Below are positions 1 to 8,138 of a stretch of DNA of 64,000 bases, piece after piece. The position numbers and the translations under genes are program-made. This DNA is from Virgibacillus_P tibetensis (lineage in GTDB: Bacteria > Bacillota > Bacilli > Bacillales > Amphibacillaceae): assembly GCF_036026595.1 (NCBI RefSeq), contig NZ_JARZFX010000014.1:1-64000 (forward strand). Direction: 5' to 3'. Position 1 is the first letter of the stretch, and each line of letters opens with the position of its first letter. Below the pieces are notes generated by a model. It had not been told where the DNA came from and ran no database searches. It saw only the letters and a list, made by a program, of their open reading frames with translations.

Positions 1-14
1 CTGCGAACGGTTTG

Positions 15-47
15 GTACTTTAGAATCCCATTGCTTCAGCTGTGGGA
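15..47 (-). repeat. IS200/IS605-like end hairpin (one copy)
   Basis: An 11-mer GTACTTTAGAA (15-25) is followed by a short hairpin with arms TCCCA (26-30) and TGGGA (43-47) and then AGTGTCA. The same arrangement (same 11-mer, then a CCCA...TGGG hairpin, then AGTATCA) recurs at 6469-6534 upstream of a small XRE gene. Subterminal hairpins of this kind are typical of IS200/IS605-family elements. The rest of any element would lie outside the window to the left, so this assignment is inference. Confidence 0.35.
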
Positions 48-50
48 GTG

Positions 51-998
51 TCAATGCTTCAACGTCTTAAAATAATCTATTATTCCAAGCGCACTTACCT
101 GCATATCTAAATTAATGAGGATATATACTTCATGATCATCTTCAACATCAAGCTTGCGTAAGTGATCCTTCACTCTATGCATCAGCCGTGCGGACAGTTC
201 ATCATACCCCTTACCTTCTGCAATAATCAGTTCTGCTTCTTCCATAAATACTTCAAGCCATTCGGAAACTTGTTTAAGAGCTTTATTCGGGTTCTTCGTC
301 ATACCATAGTGACCATAGTATATTCGATCAAGATTCATGTCGAGCATGCGATTAATTGCTGCTTGCATGTCATTTGGATTAAATTGATTCGGTGAAGTTG
401 AAGGCAGAAACAGCGAAACTCCATCACGAAGGAGTTGTTGATAACGAACCCCTACTGTATCTCCTGTAAACATTCCGTTACTAACAGGATCATAAATGCT
501 AAAGTGATGTTTTGCATGGCCAGGTGTATTCAAAAATTCCAGCGTACAATTAGAGCCAATTTGTAATGTTTCCCCATCTCCTTTTATTAATAAACGATCT
601 TCAGGTACAGGAATAATTGGATCAAATAATTCAGAGAAGCTTTCACCGTATACTGCTCTTGCTCCAGCAGCAAGTTTTTTAGGGTTTATCAGATGTCTTT
701 CGCCTCTGGGATGCACAATAACAGTGGCGTTTGGGCAGTCCCTTACTAACAGTCCAGCTCCCCCTGCATGATCTAAGTGGATGTGAGTTACAATAATATA
801 TTTCACCTGATCAAGTGAAAACCCCAATTTCTTCAATCCGCTTTTCACATGTTTAACAGATGGGCTAGGTCCTGTTTCCACTATTGTTAATTCTTCCTCA
901 GCAATGACATATGTACCCGTCCGTTCCGGTACACCCAGGTCAAATCCGTCAATTAAATGAACTCGAGTATCTAATTGGATTGGTTCTTTTCCCTCCAT
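51..998 (-). CDS. MBL-fold metallo-hydrolase
   Basis: A 315-residue metallo-beta-lactamase-fold hydrolase. The zinc-binding signature HxHxDH is intact at residues 72-77 (THIHLDHAGG). Further fold motifs follow: a PGHAKHH segment near residue 160 that supplies another ligand His, a TGDT segment near 178 with the bridging Asp, and a YYGHYG segment near 230 with the last His. The ATG start follows a clear GGAGGT site. Substrate cannot be read from sequence; the family includes thioesterases, lactonases and glyoxalase-II-like enzymes, and this length with the extended C-terminus resembles the predicted hydrolase/lactonase branch. It lies about 150 bp downstream of a TctA-like transporter on the same strand, so a link to carboxylate uptake is possible but unproven. 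Confidence 0.85.
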   Translation of the reverse strand: MEGKEPIQLDTRVHLIDGFDLGVPERTGTYVIAEEELTIVETGPSPSVKHVKSGLKKLGFSLDQVKYIIVTHIHLDHAGGAGLLVRDCPNATVIVHPRGERHLINPKKLAAGARAVYGESFSELFDPIIPVPEDRLLIKGDGETLQIGSNCTLEFLNTPGHAKHHFSIYDPVSNGMFTGDTVGVRYQQLLRDGVSLFLPSTSPNQFNPNDMQAAINRMLDMNLDRIYYGHYGMTKNPNKALKQVSEWLEVFMEEAELIIAEGKGYDELSARLMHRVKDHLRKLDVEDDHEVYILINLDMQVSALGIIDYFKTLKH

Positions 999-1145
999 GA
1001 AACTACCTCCATTTTACAGATGATTAGTTAACTCCATAATATCACGAATCCAGGTATCATTTTTCTTTAGCTTCAACATCTTTTTTTCTTTCACATCGAT
1101 TTAATACTCAAAACTTGAACTAAGGCAAATCGCCTGTTTAATAGT

Positions 1146-2498
1146 TTAGAACAAAAGGGAAACCAACCATGGTGCTGCGTATAGCGTCATAAATTGCACG
1201 CCATAATTAACTCCCTTACGATGTAGAAATCCTGCCACTAACGCAACCAGGAAAACACCACCAATATTGATGATTCCAGCATCCATAAAGGCAAGCATTA
1301 CTACTAGTCCAAAAAACAGGCCAATCATTGCTTCATGTGGGATAAATTTAAATACAAATGCACATATTTGTTGCGCATATTTAATCGTCACGTAAAATGT
1401 AAAGCCAATCGCAACTGCAGATGCAATTACAGTAGCAACTATAAACTCACCCATCGATAACATATGGTGGATATTATTCTCCGGTGTAAAAACTGGTGGC
1501 GCATTAAATAAAGCACCACCTGGACCGATCGCCGTTGGGGAAAGGGGTAATCCAATTGCAATAAGCGGTATTAATATTCCAGAGATATAGGCAGCATTCG
1601 TTAACCCGTCCATACTTGAAATTGCCCGAGACGCTTTTTTTATGGGCTCTTTTATCCTACTCGTTAACGTTTCTCCTAAGAAAATCGTCATTCCAACCGG
1701 ACTCATAAAAAATGTAAACACACCAATCACAGAAGCGAATGCACTTGTGCTAGCTTCCTTTTTATCCAATATTTTAAATGGGTTAGGAAATCCTTTTATT
1801 TTTTCCGTTTTGGTTAGCTTAATGTCCTTCAAACCATAGCGGGGTAGTTTTTCCCTTACCTTTCTATTAAGTAACTCAACTAGTTTTAGGATAACAGGTC
1901 CTATTGTAATCCCTAGGAAGAACGAAGTGAAAACTGTCGTCCCCTCTGGTACAACACCGATTTCCCAATAAAAAATACGTAATCCTTGGATTAAAAAGGC
2001 AAATGGAATAATAGAGAGAAGTGCTACCCACCTATTTTTAGTCATAAGAGCTAAAAAGATCGCCCCTCCAAGAAATATTTGGCTGGAGAATTCTGTAATT
2101 ACATCAGCCCATGGAACAATGAAACTTGCTAACAACAAGCTCATTGGCACGGCTATGATTGTTCCGATTACAGATCCTGAAGCCATTTTTCGAATACTGA
2201 CTTCAGGTAATCCATGTTTTTTTAATACCATGGCGTGTTCAACCATCGGGGCAGACATTACACCACCCGGAATACCTGCTATCGCAACTGGTATAGAGTC
2301 TGTTAATTTTTTAGCTACAATTGCCGAAATGAAAAATGCTAATATAACAATCGGTTCAAAGCCTGAAAGAACCAGTACTAAAGTTACGGGAGCAAGAACG
2401 GCTGTTTCATCTGTGCCTGGTGCAATTCCAATTAACGTGTATAATACCGCACCGATAACAGAGGCAGCAATTAATTCAAAAATCAATACGATATCCAT
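1146..2498 (-). CDS. TctA-like tripartite tricarboxylate transporter permease
   Basis: A 450-residue polytopic membrane protein of the TctA (tripartite tricarboxylate transporter large permease) family. The N-terminal region has the family's GxxxGxxPGxx-like glycine/proline pattern (IGIAPGTDE near residue 25) and a second repeat-like segment (GIPGG near 76; GIPLSPTAIGPGG near 320), as expected for an internal duplication. It is somewhat shorter than the usual roughly 500 residues. A small membrane protein is encoded 3 bp upstream and may replace TctB. No periplasmic-type binding protein (TctC) gene is adjacent, so the system looks incomplete or uses a distant partner. The start follows GGGGAGG. 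Substrate is unknown. Confidence 0.75.
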   Translation of the reverse strand: MDIVLIFELIAASVIGAVLYTLIGIAPGTDETAVLAPVTLVLVLSGFEPIVILAFFISAIVAKKLTDSIPVAIAGIPGGVMSAPMVEHAMVLKKHGLPEVSIRKMASGSVIGTIIAVPMSLLLASFIVPWADVITEFSSQIFLGGAIFLALMTKNRWVALLSIIPFAFLIQGLRIFYWEIGVVPEGTTVFTSFFLGITIGPVILKLVELLNRKVREKLPRYGLKDIKLTKTEKIKGFPNPFKILDKKEASTSAFASVIGVFTFFMSPVGMTIFLGETLTSRIKEPIKKASRAISSMDGLTNAAYISGILIPLIAIGLPLSPTAIGPGGALFNAPPVFTPENNIHHMLSMGEFIVATVIASAVAIGFTFYVTIKYAQQICAFVFKFIPHEAMIGLFFGLVVMLAFMDAGIINIGGVFLVALVAGFLHRKGVNYGVQFMTLYAAPWLVSLLF

Positions 2499-2500
2499 CG

Positions 2501-2761
2501 CTATTCCTCCCCATTCACATAGCGAAACGTTCTTTTTGGTCTTACTAAGATGCTACTTAACACGAAGCCTATAACTGCACCGATTAGCCCATAAACTAAT
2601 GGTTTTGGTGGCTCACTTGGCGCAATTAGATATGCCCCGAGTGTTGTTACACTAGAAATAAAGAGACACAAGACCAAGTCTTTTATGTTTACGAGGTCCT
2701 CCCAAACTTCAATATTCTCACCTTTTTCAGCTTGTTTATCTACCCTGTTTTTATTAGACAT
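2501..2761 (-). CDS. small membrane protein, putative TctB-like partner
   Basis: An 86-residue protein with a charged N-terminus (residues 1-28), then two predicted membrane segments (about 29-48 and 55-73) and a basic C-terminus. It sits 3 bp upstream of the TctA-like permease on the same strand, so the two are almost certainly co-transcribed and probably translationally coupled. TctB subunits normally have four membrane segments and are larger, so calling this a reduced TctB is inference from position and topology only. Confidence 0.6.
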   Translation of the reverse strand: MSNKNRVDKQAEKGENIEVWEDLVNIKDLVLCLFISSVTTLGAYLIAPSEPPKPLVYGLIGAVIGFVLSSILVRPKRTFRYVNGEE

Positions 2762-2920
2762 TCGTATACCCCTTTGGTTTAAGCCTATTATAGTTTTCCA
2801 TTATACAACTTAATATAGCTTTAATGAAGTCAAATGTTAAAGTATTTAAAGGGTCTCTTAATGAATAATTTATCTCTTTTTGTCCAAAATAACCTTGATA
2901 ATACTTAAGGAGGAAATTAA

Positions 2921-3535
2921 ATGCAGAATCAACAGCAAAATCAGAATCTCCAAGACTCTTCATCCATGCCGGATCAGCAAAGTCATGGCGGGCACGAAAT
3001 GTTTGATGCACATGAAGCAATATCTGGATTAATTGGCGGAATGGAACAATATTTGTTATACGAACAACACATTCAGGATCCAGAATTAAAAACTATGTTA
3101 CAACAACACAGAACTTATTTGTCCCAACTTTACAATACAATTGTTGAGACATTAAAAACCGGCCAGGAGCCAACTGTAGGAACACAAATATATAACATGA
3201 CTCAAAGTAATAATGTTATTTATGGAATGCAACCTACACAGCCAAAGACTCCTGCACAAACGGTAAATGAGATTAACGACCAGTGTGTTTCCAGCTATAT
3301 GATGGGAATGCTGAAATCCTCAGCATCTGCTTTTACTATGACATCATTAGAGACAACAAATCCCGTATTAAGAAGAGTATTTGCAGATAGTGTTCCAAAC
3401 CTGGTAGAAATGGCATATGAAGTATTCTTATACCAAAACAAAAATCAGTATTATCAAGTTCCACAGTTGAAGCAGCAGGACATGCAGCAGTATATGAACA
3501 GCTTTGCACCAATACAAGGAACAACGTCACATTAA
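2921..3535 (+). CDS. CotF-family spore coat protein
   Basis: A 204-residue protein of the Bacillus spore coat protein CotF family. The first 28 residues are Gln/Asn/Ser/His-rich and low complexity; residues about 30-185 form the helical coat domain, with the HEAI..L.GGMEQYLLYEQHIQDPEL segment near the start and the ETTNPVLRRVFADSVPNLVEMAYEVF segment that is typical of CotF-like proteins. The ATG is preceded by AAGGAGG. It is followed by a perfect-palindrome terminator, so it is probably monocistronic and expected to be expressed in the mother cell; no sigma-E or sigma-K promoter was assigned. Confidence 0.85.
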   Translation: MQNQQQNQNLQDSSSMPDQQSHGGHEMFDAHEAISGLIGGMEQYLLYEQHIQDPELKTMLQQHRTYLSQLYNTIVETLKTGQEPTVGTQIYNMTQSNNVIYGMQPTQPKTPAQTVNEINDQCVSSYMMGMLKSSASAFTMTSLETTNPVLRRVFADSVPNLVEMAYEVFLYQNKNQYYQVPQLKQQDMQQYMNSFAPIQGTTSH

Positions 3536-3548
3536 ATAATAAAATAAT

Positions 3549-3588
3549 AGATAGAGGGTGTCCTGAAATTTCAGGACACCCTCTATCT
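3549..3588. terminator. perfect 2 x 20-nt palindrome, terminator
   Basis: Forty bases form an uninterrupted 20+20 palindrome directly after the CotF-like gene. There is no strong T-run on either side, so termination efficiency is uncertain, but it separates convergent genes. Confidence 0.7.
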
Positions 3589-3635
3589 GTTATAGATCGT
3601 TATTCGGACTTTTTAATGATTTTTTCTTTAAAATC

Positions 3636-3812
3636 TTAATCCAGCAGGCGATTATTCTCGTCTACAGACATAATACGTGCAGAACTCGCAGCATCTGATT
3701 TGGCATGGATACCATCCCCATTGCATACACTGCATCTGTATTGCCAACCTTCATCATCTGCAAGCATTCCTGAACCTTCACAAGCCTTACACGTATTTTC
3801 TCTATTTACCAT
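3636..3812 (-). CDS. 58-residue zinc-finger protein (DnaJ-type CxxCxGxG)
   Basis: A short ORF of 58 codons with ATG at 3812 and an excellent AAAGGAGG site. It contains two CxxCxGxG-type motifs (CKACEGSG at 8-15, CSVCNGDG at 27-34), the zinc-binding repeat known from DnaJ and related small Bacillus proteins. The C-terminal 24 residues are polar. It lies just downstream of aconitase on the same strand (24 bp gap), suggesting co-transcription. The role is unknown; a redox or chaperone-linked role is inference from the motif alone. Confidence 0.7.
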   Translation of the reverse strand: MVNRENTCKACEGSGMLADDEGWQYRCSVCNGDGIHAKSDAASSARIMSVDENNRLLD

Positions 3813-3836
3813 TTCATTTCCTCCTTTTAACTTGCT

Positions 3837-5783
3837 CTAAATTGCTCTTTCTTTTACCCAGTTAATAATACCGCCTTTTAGCATAATTTCTTTTTGACGT
3901 TCTGATAATGCTTGCCTAACTTTAATTTGTTGATTTTTCCCTTTTATTCCTATTGTAAAATCATCGCCTTTTCTCACTTTTTCTTTCAAACCAGTGACCT
4001 GTATAATATCACCTTGCTTTAACATGTCATAATCCTCTTCATTTACAAATGTTAATGGAAGAACACCAAAGTTGACTAAGTTCTGCCAGTGAATTCGTGC
4101 AAAATCTTTTACTAAAGCTACACGTAATCCAAGATACCTTGGTGCAAGTGCAGCATGTTCCCGACTAGATCCTTGCCCATAGTTAAATCCTCCAACTACA
4201 GCATGCCCTCCCTTTTCCACTGTTTCCTTACCACGCTGGTAATAGGTTTCATCAACAATTTCAAACGTAAACTTACTTATCTCTGGAAGGTTACTGCGAT
4301 ACGGCAGCACACGCGCTCCTCCAGCAAGAATTTCATCTGTGGAAATATTGTCACCCATTTTTAATAAAATAGGTATTTCCAACTCATCCGGCATTTCGTC
4401 CATTTTAGGAATCGAAGCGATATTAGGTCCTTTATGCAACTTCACATTTTTTGCTTCTTCATATGGCAATGGTACATCCAGCAGATTGATATCAACAGTA
4501 GGTTTTTTCGGGTCCTGCACGTTGGGATACTTCATCTTTAATGTTCTTGGATCTGTTATTTTCCCTGTTAATGCAGATGCAGCAGCTGTTTCTGGACTGC
4601 ATAGATAAACACTATCCTCACGAGTTCCAGATCTGCCAGGGAAATTTCTTGGGGTTGTTCGTAAGCTGTTTCTTCCTGATGCGGGCGCCTGCCCCATACC
4701 GATACATCCATTACAACCTGCTTGATGTAAACGTCCCCCTGATTGCAGTAGACTTGCGATATGACTTTCTTTTACGAGATCCGTTAACATTTGCTTAGAG
4801 GTTGGATTGATGTCAAACGAGACACCATCAGCAACCCGTTTACCATTTACAATTTCTGCAGCTATAGCAAAGTCACGAAAACCTGGGTTTGCCGATGAAC
4901 CAAGATAGGATTGGTATATTGGTGTACCTGCCACCTCTGTAACAGATACTACATTTCCCGGACTGGATGGCTTCGCTATAAGGGGTTCGATTTTTGAAAG
5001 GTCCAGTTCTTCATCAATGTCGTAAGTTGCACCCCTGTCAGCCACAAGCTCTATCCAGTCGTCCTCTCGGTCCTGTTCTGCCAGAAACCGTTTAATTTCT
5101 TTGTCAGATGGAAATACAGTACCCGTTGCCCCAAGCTCCGCTCCCATGTTGGCTATAACATGACGATCCATAGCACTCAGTGTTTTAATCCCTGGACCAT
5201 AATATTCAATCACTTTACCGACCCCACCTTTTACATCGTGGCGACGGAGAAGTTCTAAAATCATATCTTTTGCGCTGACCCAATCAGGCAATTCACCTAG
5301 TAACTTAATGCCCCACACTTTGGGCATTTTCACGTAAAAAGGTTCGCCTGCAATCGCCAGAGCTACATCGATTCCTCCAGCTCCCATTGCCAGCATTCCC
5401 ATACAGCCATTGGCACACGTATGGCTGTCTGAACCGAGCAAGGTTTTTCCTGGTTTAGCCAGCCGTTGCATATGTACTGGATGACTAACTCCATTTCCAG
5501 GACGACTGTGGTACAGACCAAACCGCCTAGTAGCACTATGTAAAAACAAATGGTCATCTGGATTTTTACTATCTTCCTGAATTAAATTATGATCCACATA
5601 TTGGGCGGAAGCTTCTGTTTTTGCTGCATCCAGCTCCATAGCCTCCAGTTCCAGCATTACTAAAGTTCCTGTGGCATCCTGTGTAAGTGTTTGGTCAATT
5701 TTAAGACCAATCTCATTACCTGGAACCATCTCACCTGAAGTAAGGTGATCTTTTATTAATTTTTGCGTTACATTTAATGGCAT
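3837..5783 (-). CDS. aconitate hydratase (short, about 650-residue type)
   Basis: A 648-residue aconitase that interconverts citrate and isocitrate through cis-aconitate in the TCA cycle. The three cysteines that bind the [4Fe-4S] cluster are visible: Cys123 (SDSHTCANG) and the CNGC pair near residues 355-358. Residues 1 to about 430 are the aconitase core; the swivel domain follows (about 470-640) with the YGQGSSREHAALAPR motif that binds substrate. It belongs to the shorter aconitase class rather than the 900-residue AcnA/CitB type of Bacillus subtilis, so the organism may also hold a CitB elsewhere. The ATG start follows AAAAGGAGG. A related hydro-lyase such as homoaconitase or methyl-aconitase is the main alternative. 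Confidence 0.88.
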   Translation of the reverse strand: MPLNVTQKLIKDHLTSGEMVPGNEIGLKIDQTLTQDATGTLVMLELEAMELDAAKTEASAQYVDHNLIQEDSKNPDDHLFLHSATRRFGLYHSRPGNGVSHPVHMQRLAKPGKTLLGSDSHTCANGCMGMLAMGAGGIDVALAIAGEPFYVKMPKVWGIKLLGELPDWVSAKDMILELLRRHDVKGGVGKVIEYYGPGIKTLSAMDRHVIANMGAELGATGTVFPSDKEIKRFLAEQDREDDWIELVADRGATYDIDEELDLSKIEPLIAKPSSPGNVVSVTEVAGTPIYQSYLGSSANPGFRDFAIAAEIVNGKRVADGVSFDINPTSKQMLTDLVKESHIASLLQSGGRLHQAGCNGCIGMGQAPASGRNSLRTTPRNFPGRSGTREDSVYLCSPETAAASALTGKITDPRTLKMKYPNVQDPKKPTVDINLLDVPLPYEEAKNVKLHKGPNIASIPKMDEMPDELEIPILLKMGDNISTDEILAGGARVLPYRSNLPEISKFTFEIVDETYYQRGKETVEKGGHAVVGGFNYGQGSSREHAALAPRYLGLRVALVKDFARIHWQNLVNFGVLPLTFVNEEDYDMLKQGDIIQVTGLKEKVRKGDDFTIGIKGKNQQIKVRQALSERQKEIMLKGGIINWVKERAI

Positions 5784-5895
5784 GAAAATTTCCTCCTTTT
5801 ATACCTACATATATTGATTAGTATGTGAAAAAATGCTTTTATTATTTATATGTTTACACATACTATGGAGGAATCCATTTAAATGAGGTGACAGT

Positions 5896-6066
5896 ATGGG
5901 TAGAGATGATCATAAAAACCGCAAAAATAATTACCTTGCACAGACTCCAAAGAACCTGAAAACCGACGGTAAAGATATAGAGTTTGCTGAGGAATTTGCT
6001 GATCATGAAGATAAAGAAGCCCTGTCAAGAAGCAGGGCTGCAGACAGAAGAGTTAAAGAAAGATAA
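5896..6066 (+). CDS. YfhD-family small protein
   Basis: A 56-residue, highly charged protein starting MGRDDHKNRKN and containing a DIEFAEEFAD block followed by EALSRSRAADRR. This pattern matches the YfhD family of small Bacillus proteins, whose function is not established. The start ATG has a GAGGTGA site upstream. It is followed by its own hairpin terminator, so it forms a single-gene unit. Confidence 0.75.
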   Translation: MGRDDHKNRKNNYLAQTPKNLKTDGKDIEFAEEFADHEDKEALSRSRAADRRVKER

Positions 6067-6073
6067 AAATCGG

Positions 6074-6105
6074 GAGCGATTCACCTTAAAGTGAATCGCT
6101 CTTTC
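6074..6105 (+). terminator. terminator after yfhD-like gene
   Basis: Stem GAGCGATTCAC / GTGAATCGCTC (6074-6084 with 6091-6101) with a 6-nt loop and a short T-run. Confidence 0.75.
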
Positions 6106-6115
6106 ACAGAACTTT

Positions 6116-6198
6116 AAGTCGTTGGAAGCCCACTCCTTTAGTGGTGGCGAGGAAAACGACTTCGGACAGGGGCGGAATTAATTCCGCTTAACTGTCCG
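6116..6198 (-). repeat. nested hairpins at the 3' side of the XRE gene, IS200/IS605-like end
   Basis: Outer arms AAGTCGTT (6116-6123) and AACGACTT (6155-6162) enclose an inner CCACT/AGTGG stem. Directly next to it, CGGACAG (6163-6169) pairs with CTGTCCG (6192-6198) around a GCGGAATTAATTCCGC palindrome that contains the XRE stop codon. Together with the hairpin at 6469-6534 these structures bracket the small XRE gene. The layout resembles the hairpin ends of an IS200/IS605 element in which the transposase is absent. Confidence 0.4.
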
Positions 6199-6402
6199 AC
6201 AATCTGTTCTTCCGAATAAATAATCCATTGAAACATCAAAGAAATCCGCTAATTTAATCAACATATCAAACCGTGGTTGCCGTTCGTTTGTTTCATAATA
6301 GGTTAAGACTCGTTCATTAACCCCGATGATCTCTCCTAATTCTTTCGCAGATAACCCTCTTTCTTTCCGTAATTCTCGTAAACGTTCTCCGCATGTAATC
6401 AT
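6178..6402 (-). CDS. small XRE-family helix-turn-helix regulator
   Basis: A 74-residue single-domain Cro/CI-type DNA-binding protein. Residues 4-60 form the HTH_3 domain (ERLRELRKERGLSAKELGEI, then VNERVLTYYETNERQP). The C-terminus is only a short tail. I chose the ATG at 6402, which has an AAGGGGGTG site 9 nt upstream, over a longer reading beginning at 6465. The gene is bracketed by hairpin structures on both sides that resemble insertion-sequence ends, so it may be cargo of, or trapped inside, a non-autonomous element. Confidence 0.75.
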   Translation of the reverse strand: MITCGERLRELRKERGLSAKELGEIIGVNERVLTYYETNERQPRFDMLIKLADFFDVSMDYLFGRTDCRTVKRN

Positions 6403-6468
6403 AATTTTCAGCACCCCCTTGAAAAGGAAACGAATGTTCGTTATAGATACGGTGTCGTAAGTCATTGT

Positions 6469-6534
6469 GTACTTTAGAACCCCACCGTTACTCGTAAGAG
6501 GAACGGTTACCCTTTAGAGGTGGGAGTATCAGTA
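6469..6534 (-). repeat. IS200/IS605-like end hairpin (second copy)
   Basis: GTACTTTAGAA (6469-6479) is followed by CCCACC (6481-6486) pairing with GGTGGG (6519-6524), with an inner ACCGTT/AACGGT stem, then AGTATCA. The order and flanking words match the copy at 15-47. It lies upstream of the XRE gene on the minus strand. Confidence 0.4.
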
Positions 6535-6614
6535 AGAAGCCTGTTTCATTGCGTCACGACTATCTTGTTTGTACAATAAGATTAAAATGGGCTACTTTAA
6601 AGTGAGGCATAGTG

Positions 6615-7058
6615 ATGAGTAACAAAAACGTAGATGATTATCTCACAGAAGGAATATACGGTAAACGCAGACCAAAAGAGGCAGAAAGACAACAATTTCT
6701 GGGTACTCTCAGAGAGCGGATAGTCCTAGCTTTAACTAAAGGACAAGTTATGTCAGATAAAGGTCTTGCAAAGTTAGAAGAAGCAATGAAGGAACATAAG
6801 GATGCCAAATTAATAATGAATGGCCATGTTTCCTATCGCTTCCTTAAAGAGGAAAAAGCGCTGGCAGATAAGTACAATATCCCTTATACCACTATTACCA
6901 ATGAAGAAACCGATACGGATATTGGTGCAGTCTTAACCTATGATCACGCTATTGATAAAGAGAATATTTTTATTGAAAAAGAAAATACTAGTGAGGAAAA
7001 GGAAGAAACTAACAAGAGTAATGAATCATTTTTCTCTAAATTAAAGAAGTTTTTTTAA
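6615..7058 (+). CDS. yueI: YueI family protein (DUF1694)
   Basis: A 147-residue protein of the YueI/DUF1694 family. Residues 1 to about 120 carry the family hallmarks: the N-terminal YLTEGIYGKRRPKEAERQ segment, FLGTLRERIVLALTKGQV, the KLIMNGHVSYRFL block and DTDIGAVLTYDHAID. The last 27 residues are a Glu/Lys/Asn-rich tail ending in a short amphipathic FFSKLKKFF patch. ATG at 6615 has GTGAGG 7 nt upstream and fits better than the GTG three bases earlier. The function is unknown; structurally the family resembles ribosomal protein L7Ae-like or sugar-isomerase-type folds only by inference. A terminator follows. Confidence 0.85.
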   Translation: MSNKNVDDYLTEGIYGKRRPKEAERQQFLGTLRERIVLALTKGQVMSDKGLAKLEEAMKEHKDAKLIMNGHVSYRFLKEEKALADKYNIPYTTITNEETDTDIGAVLTYDHAIDKENIFIEKENTSEEKEETNKSNESFFSKLKKFF

Positions 7059-7061
7059 TAC

Positions 7062-7106
7062 TAAATCGGTCATTTGCCCCCAGGCATGTTGGCCGATTTA
7101 TTTCTT
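7062..7106 (+). terminator. terminator after yueI
   Basis: TAAATCGG(T) at 7062-7070 pairs with GGCCGATTTA at 7091-7100; a short T-rich tail follows. Confidence 0.65.
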
Positions 7107-7138
7107 CATAAAATACTGCGATATAGAGATAATAAGAG

Positions 7139-7408
7139 GTGGAGGTGTTTGATATCACTAAACCATATCGATGTCCTAATTGCAAAACGAACAGTACAAG
7201 GTTTAATATTATTGAACAAGTAGCAAAGCCTATAAAGCTAGATCCACATACGGGTGAGGTTATTAATGACTACGCAAACGCAGCCACAGAAGTTTTCCAT
7301 ATCGCGTACCAAGGCCCAAAGCATAAAATTCAATGCGGAGCATGTGGTCTTATTGAAGATGAAAAAAATTTTGTTAAGTTTGCCGAATATCACCAAGGTT
7401 CGAATTAA
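7139..7408 (+). CDS. zinc-ribbon-like small protein
   Basis: A protein of at most 89 residues with two CxxC pairs (CPNC near residue 12 and CGAC near residue 72) expected to bind one zinc. It is otherwise unrecognised. The start is unclear: GTG codons at 7139 and 7145 overlap or sit too close to the only good ribosome site (GGAGG at 7141-7145). The best-spaced in-frame codon is ATC at 7154, which would be a rare start. The protein ends without a membrane segment. The gene lies between yueI and the DJ-1-like gene on the same strand but with separate spacing, so it is probably its own unit. Confidence 0.6.
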   Translation: MEVFDITKPYRCPNCKTNSTRFNIIEQVAKPIKLDPHTGEVINDYANAATEVFHIAYQGPKHKIQCGACGLIEDEKNFVKFAEYHQGSN

Positions 7409-7456
7409 TCATCATCCTTTGATACACTAAGGTATACTAAAGTATGGAGGGATTAC

Positions 7457-7981
7457 ATGCGATTAAAAAACAAAAAAGTTATGGCGCTTGTCGATCATGA
7501 CTTCGAAGATTTAGAACTATGGTACCCTGTATTACGCCTTCAAGAAGAAGGCGCACAGGTTGATCTGGTTGGAATGGAAGCCAATAAGAAGTACATTGGT
7601 AAATATGGAGTTCCTGCTGAATCAGCATATGCCTTTACGGATGTTCAAGCGGATGATTATGACGCCATCCTTGTGCCTGGTGGTTGGGCACCGGACAAAT
7701 TAAGACGTTATTCAGAGGTACTGGAATTTATAAAAGTAATGGATAAAGCCAAAAAGCCAATCGGACAAATCTGTCACGCAGGATGGGTACTTATTTCCGC
7801 AGATATTTTACATGGCAAAAAAGTAACAAGTACACCTGGAATTAAAGATGATATGACAAATGCAGGTGCCACTTGGGTTGATGAAGCAGTTGTTGTCGAT
7901 GGTCATATTGTATCAAGCCGCCGTCCCCCTGATTTACCACCATACGTAAAAGCATTTGCAGATAAACTGGCTGAACAGTAA
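7457..7981 (+). CDS. DJ-1/PfpI family protein
   Basis: A 174-residue member of the DJ-1/PfpI superfamily. The nucleophile-elbow cysteine is at residue 106 followed by His107 (GQICHAGW), and the conserved Glu that lowers its pKa is at residue 17 (HDFEDLE). The length and the SRRPPDLPPYVKAF C-terminal segment fit the Bacillus general-stress-protein branch (YfkM-like). Members are described as deglycases, chaperones or proteases, and the true activity cannot be read here. The start follows a GGAGGG site and a good terminator ends the unit. Confidence 0.85.
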   Translation: MRLKNKKVMALVDHDFEDLELWYPVLRLQEEGAQVDLVGMEANKKYIGKYGVPAESAYAFTDVQADDYDAILVPGGWAPDKLRRYSEVLEFIKVMDKAKKPIGQICHAGWVLISADILHGKKVTSTPGIKDDMTNAGATWVDEAVVVDGHIVSSRRPPDLPPYVKAFADKLAEQ

Positions 7982-7989
7982 AGATCAGG

Positions 7990-8021
7990 TCCCTCGCTTA
8001 TTTTAAGTGAGGGATTTTTTT
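7990..8021 (+). terminator. rho-independent terminator after DJ-1-like gene
   Basis: Stem TCCCTCGCTTA / TAAGTGAGGGA with a 3-nt loop, followed by seven T. Confidence 0.9.
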
Positions 8022-8138
8022 GTTCTTCTATCAACCTGATAAAAGAGCGGAACATTGGGAATCTCTGAGCCATTCCTTTACACTTGGAAAGCGGTTTCAT
8101 ATAATAGTAGTAGTTACATGAAATTCAGGAGGGGTAGG

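Noticed and set aside
2119..2574. Plus-strand frame of 151 codons inside the TctA-like gene
   Set aside because: Shadow of a membrane protein gene; rich in Thr/Ile/Pro as expected from antisense of hydrophobic codons.
2754..3020. Minus-strand frame overlapping the CotF-like gene start
   Set aside because: It overlaps a gene with a perfect ribosome site and lacks its own; it has no recognisable domain.
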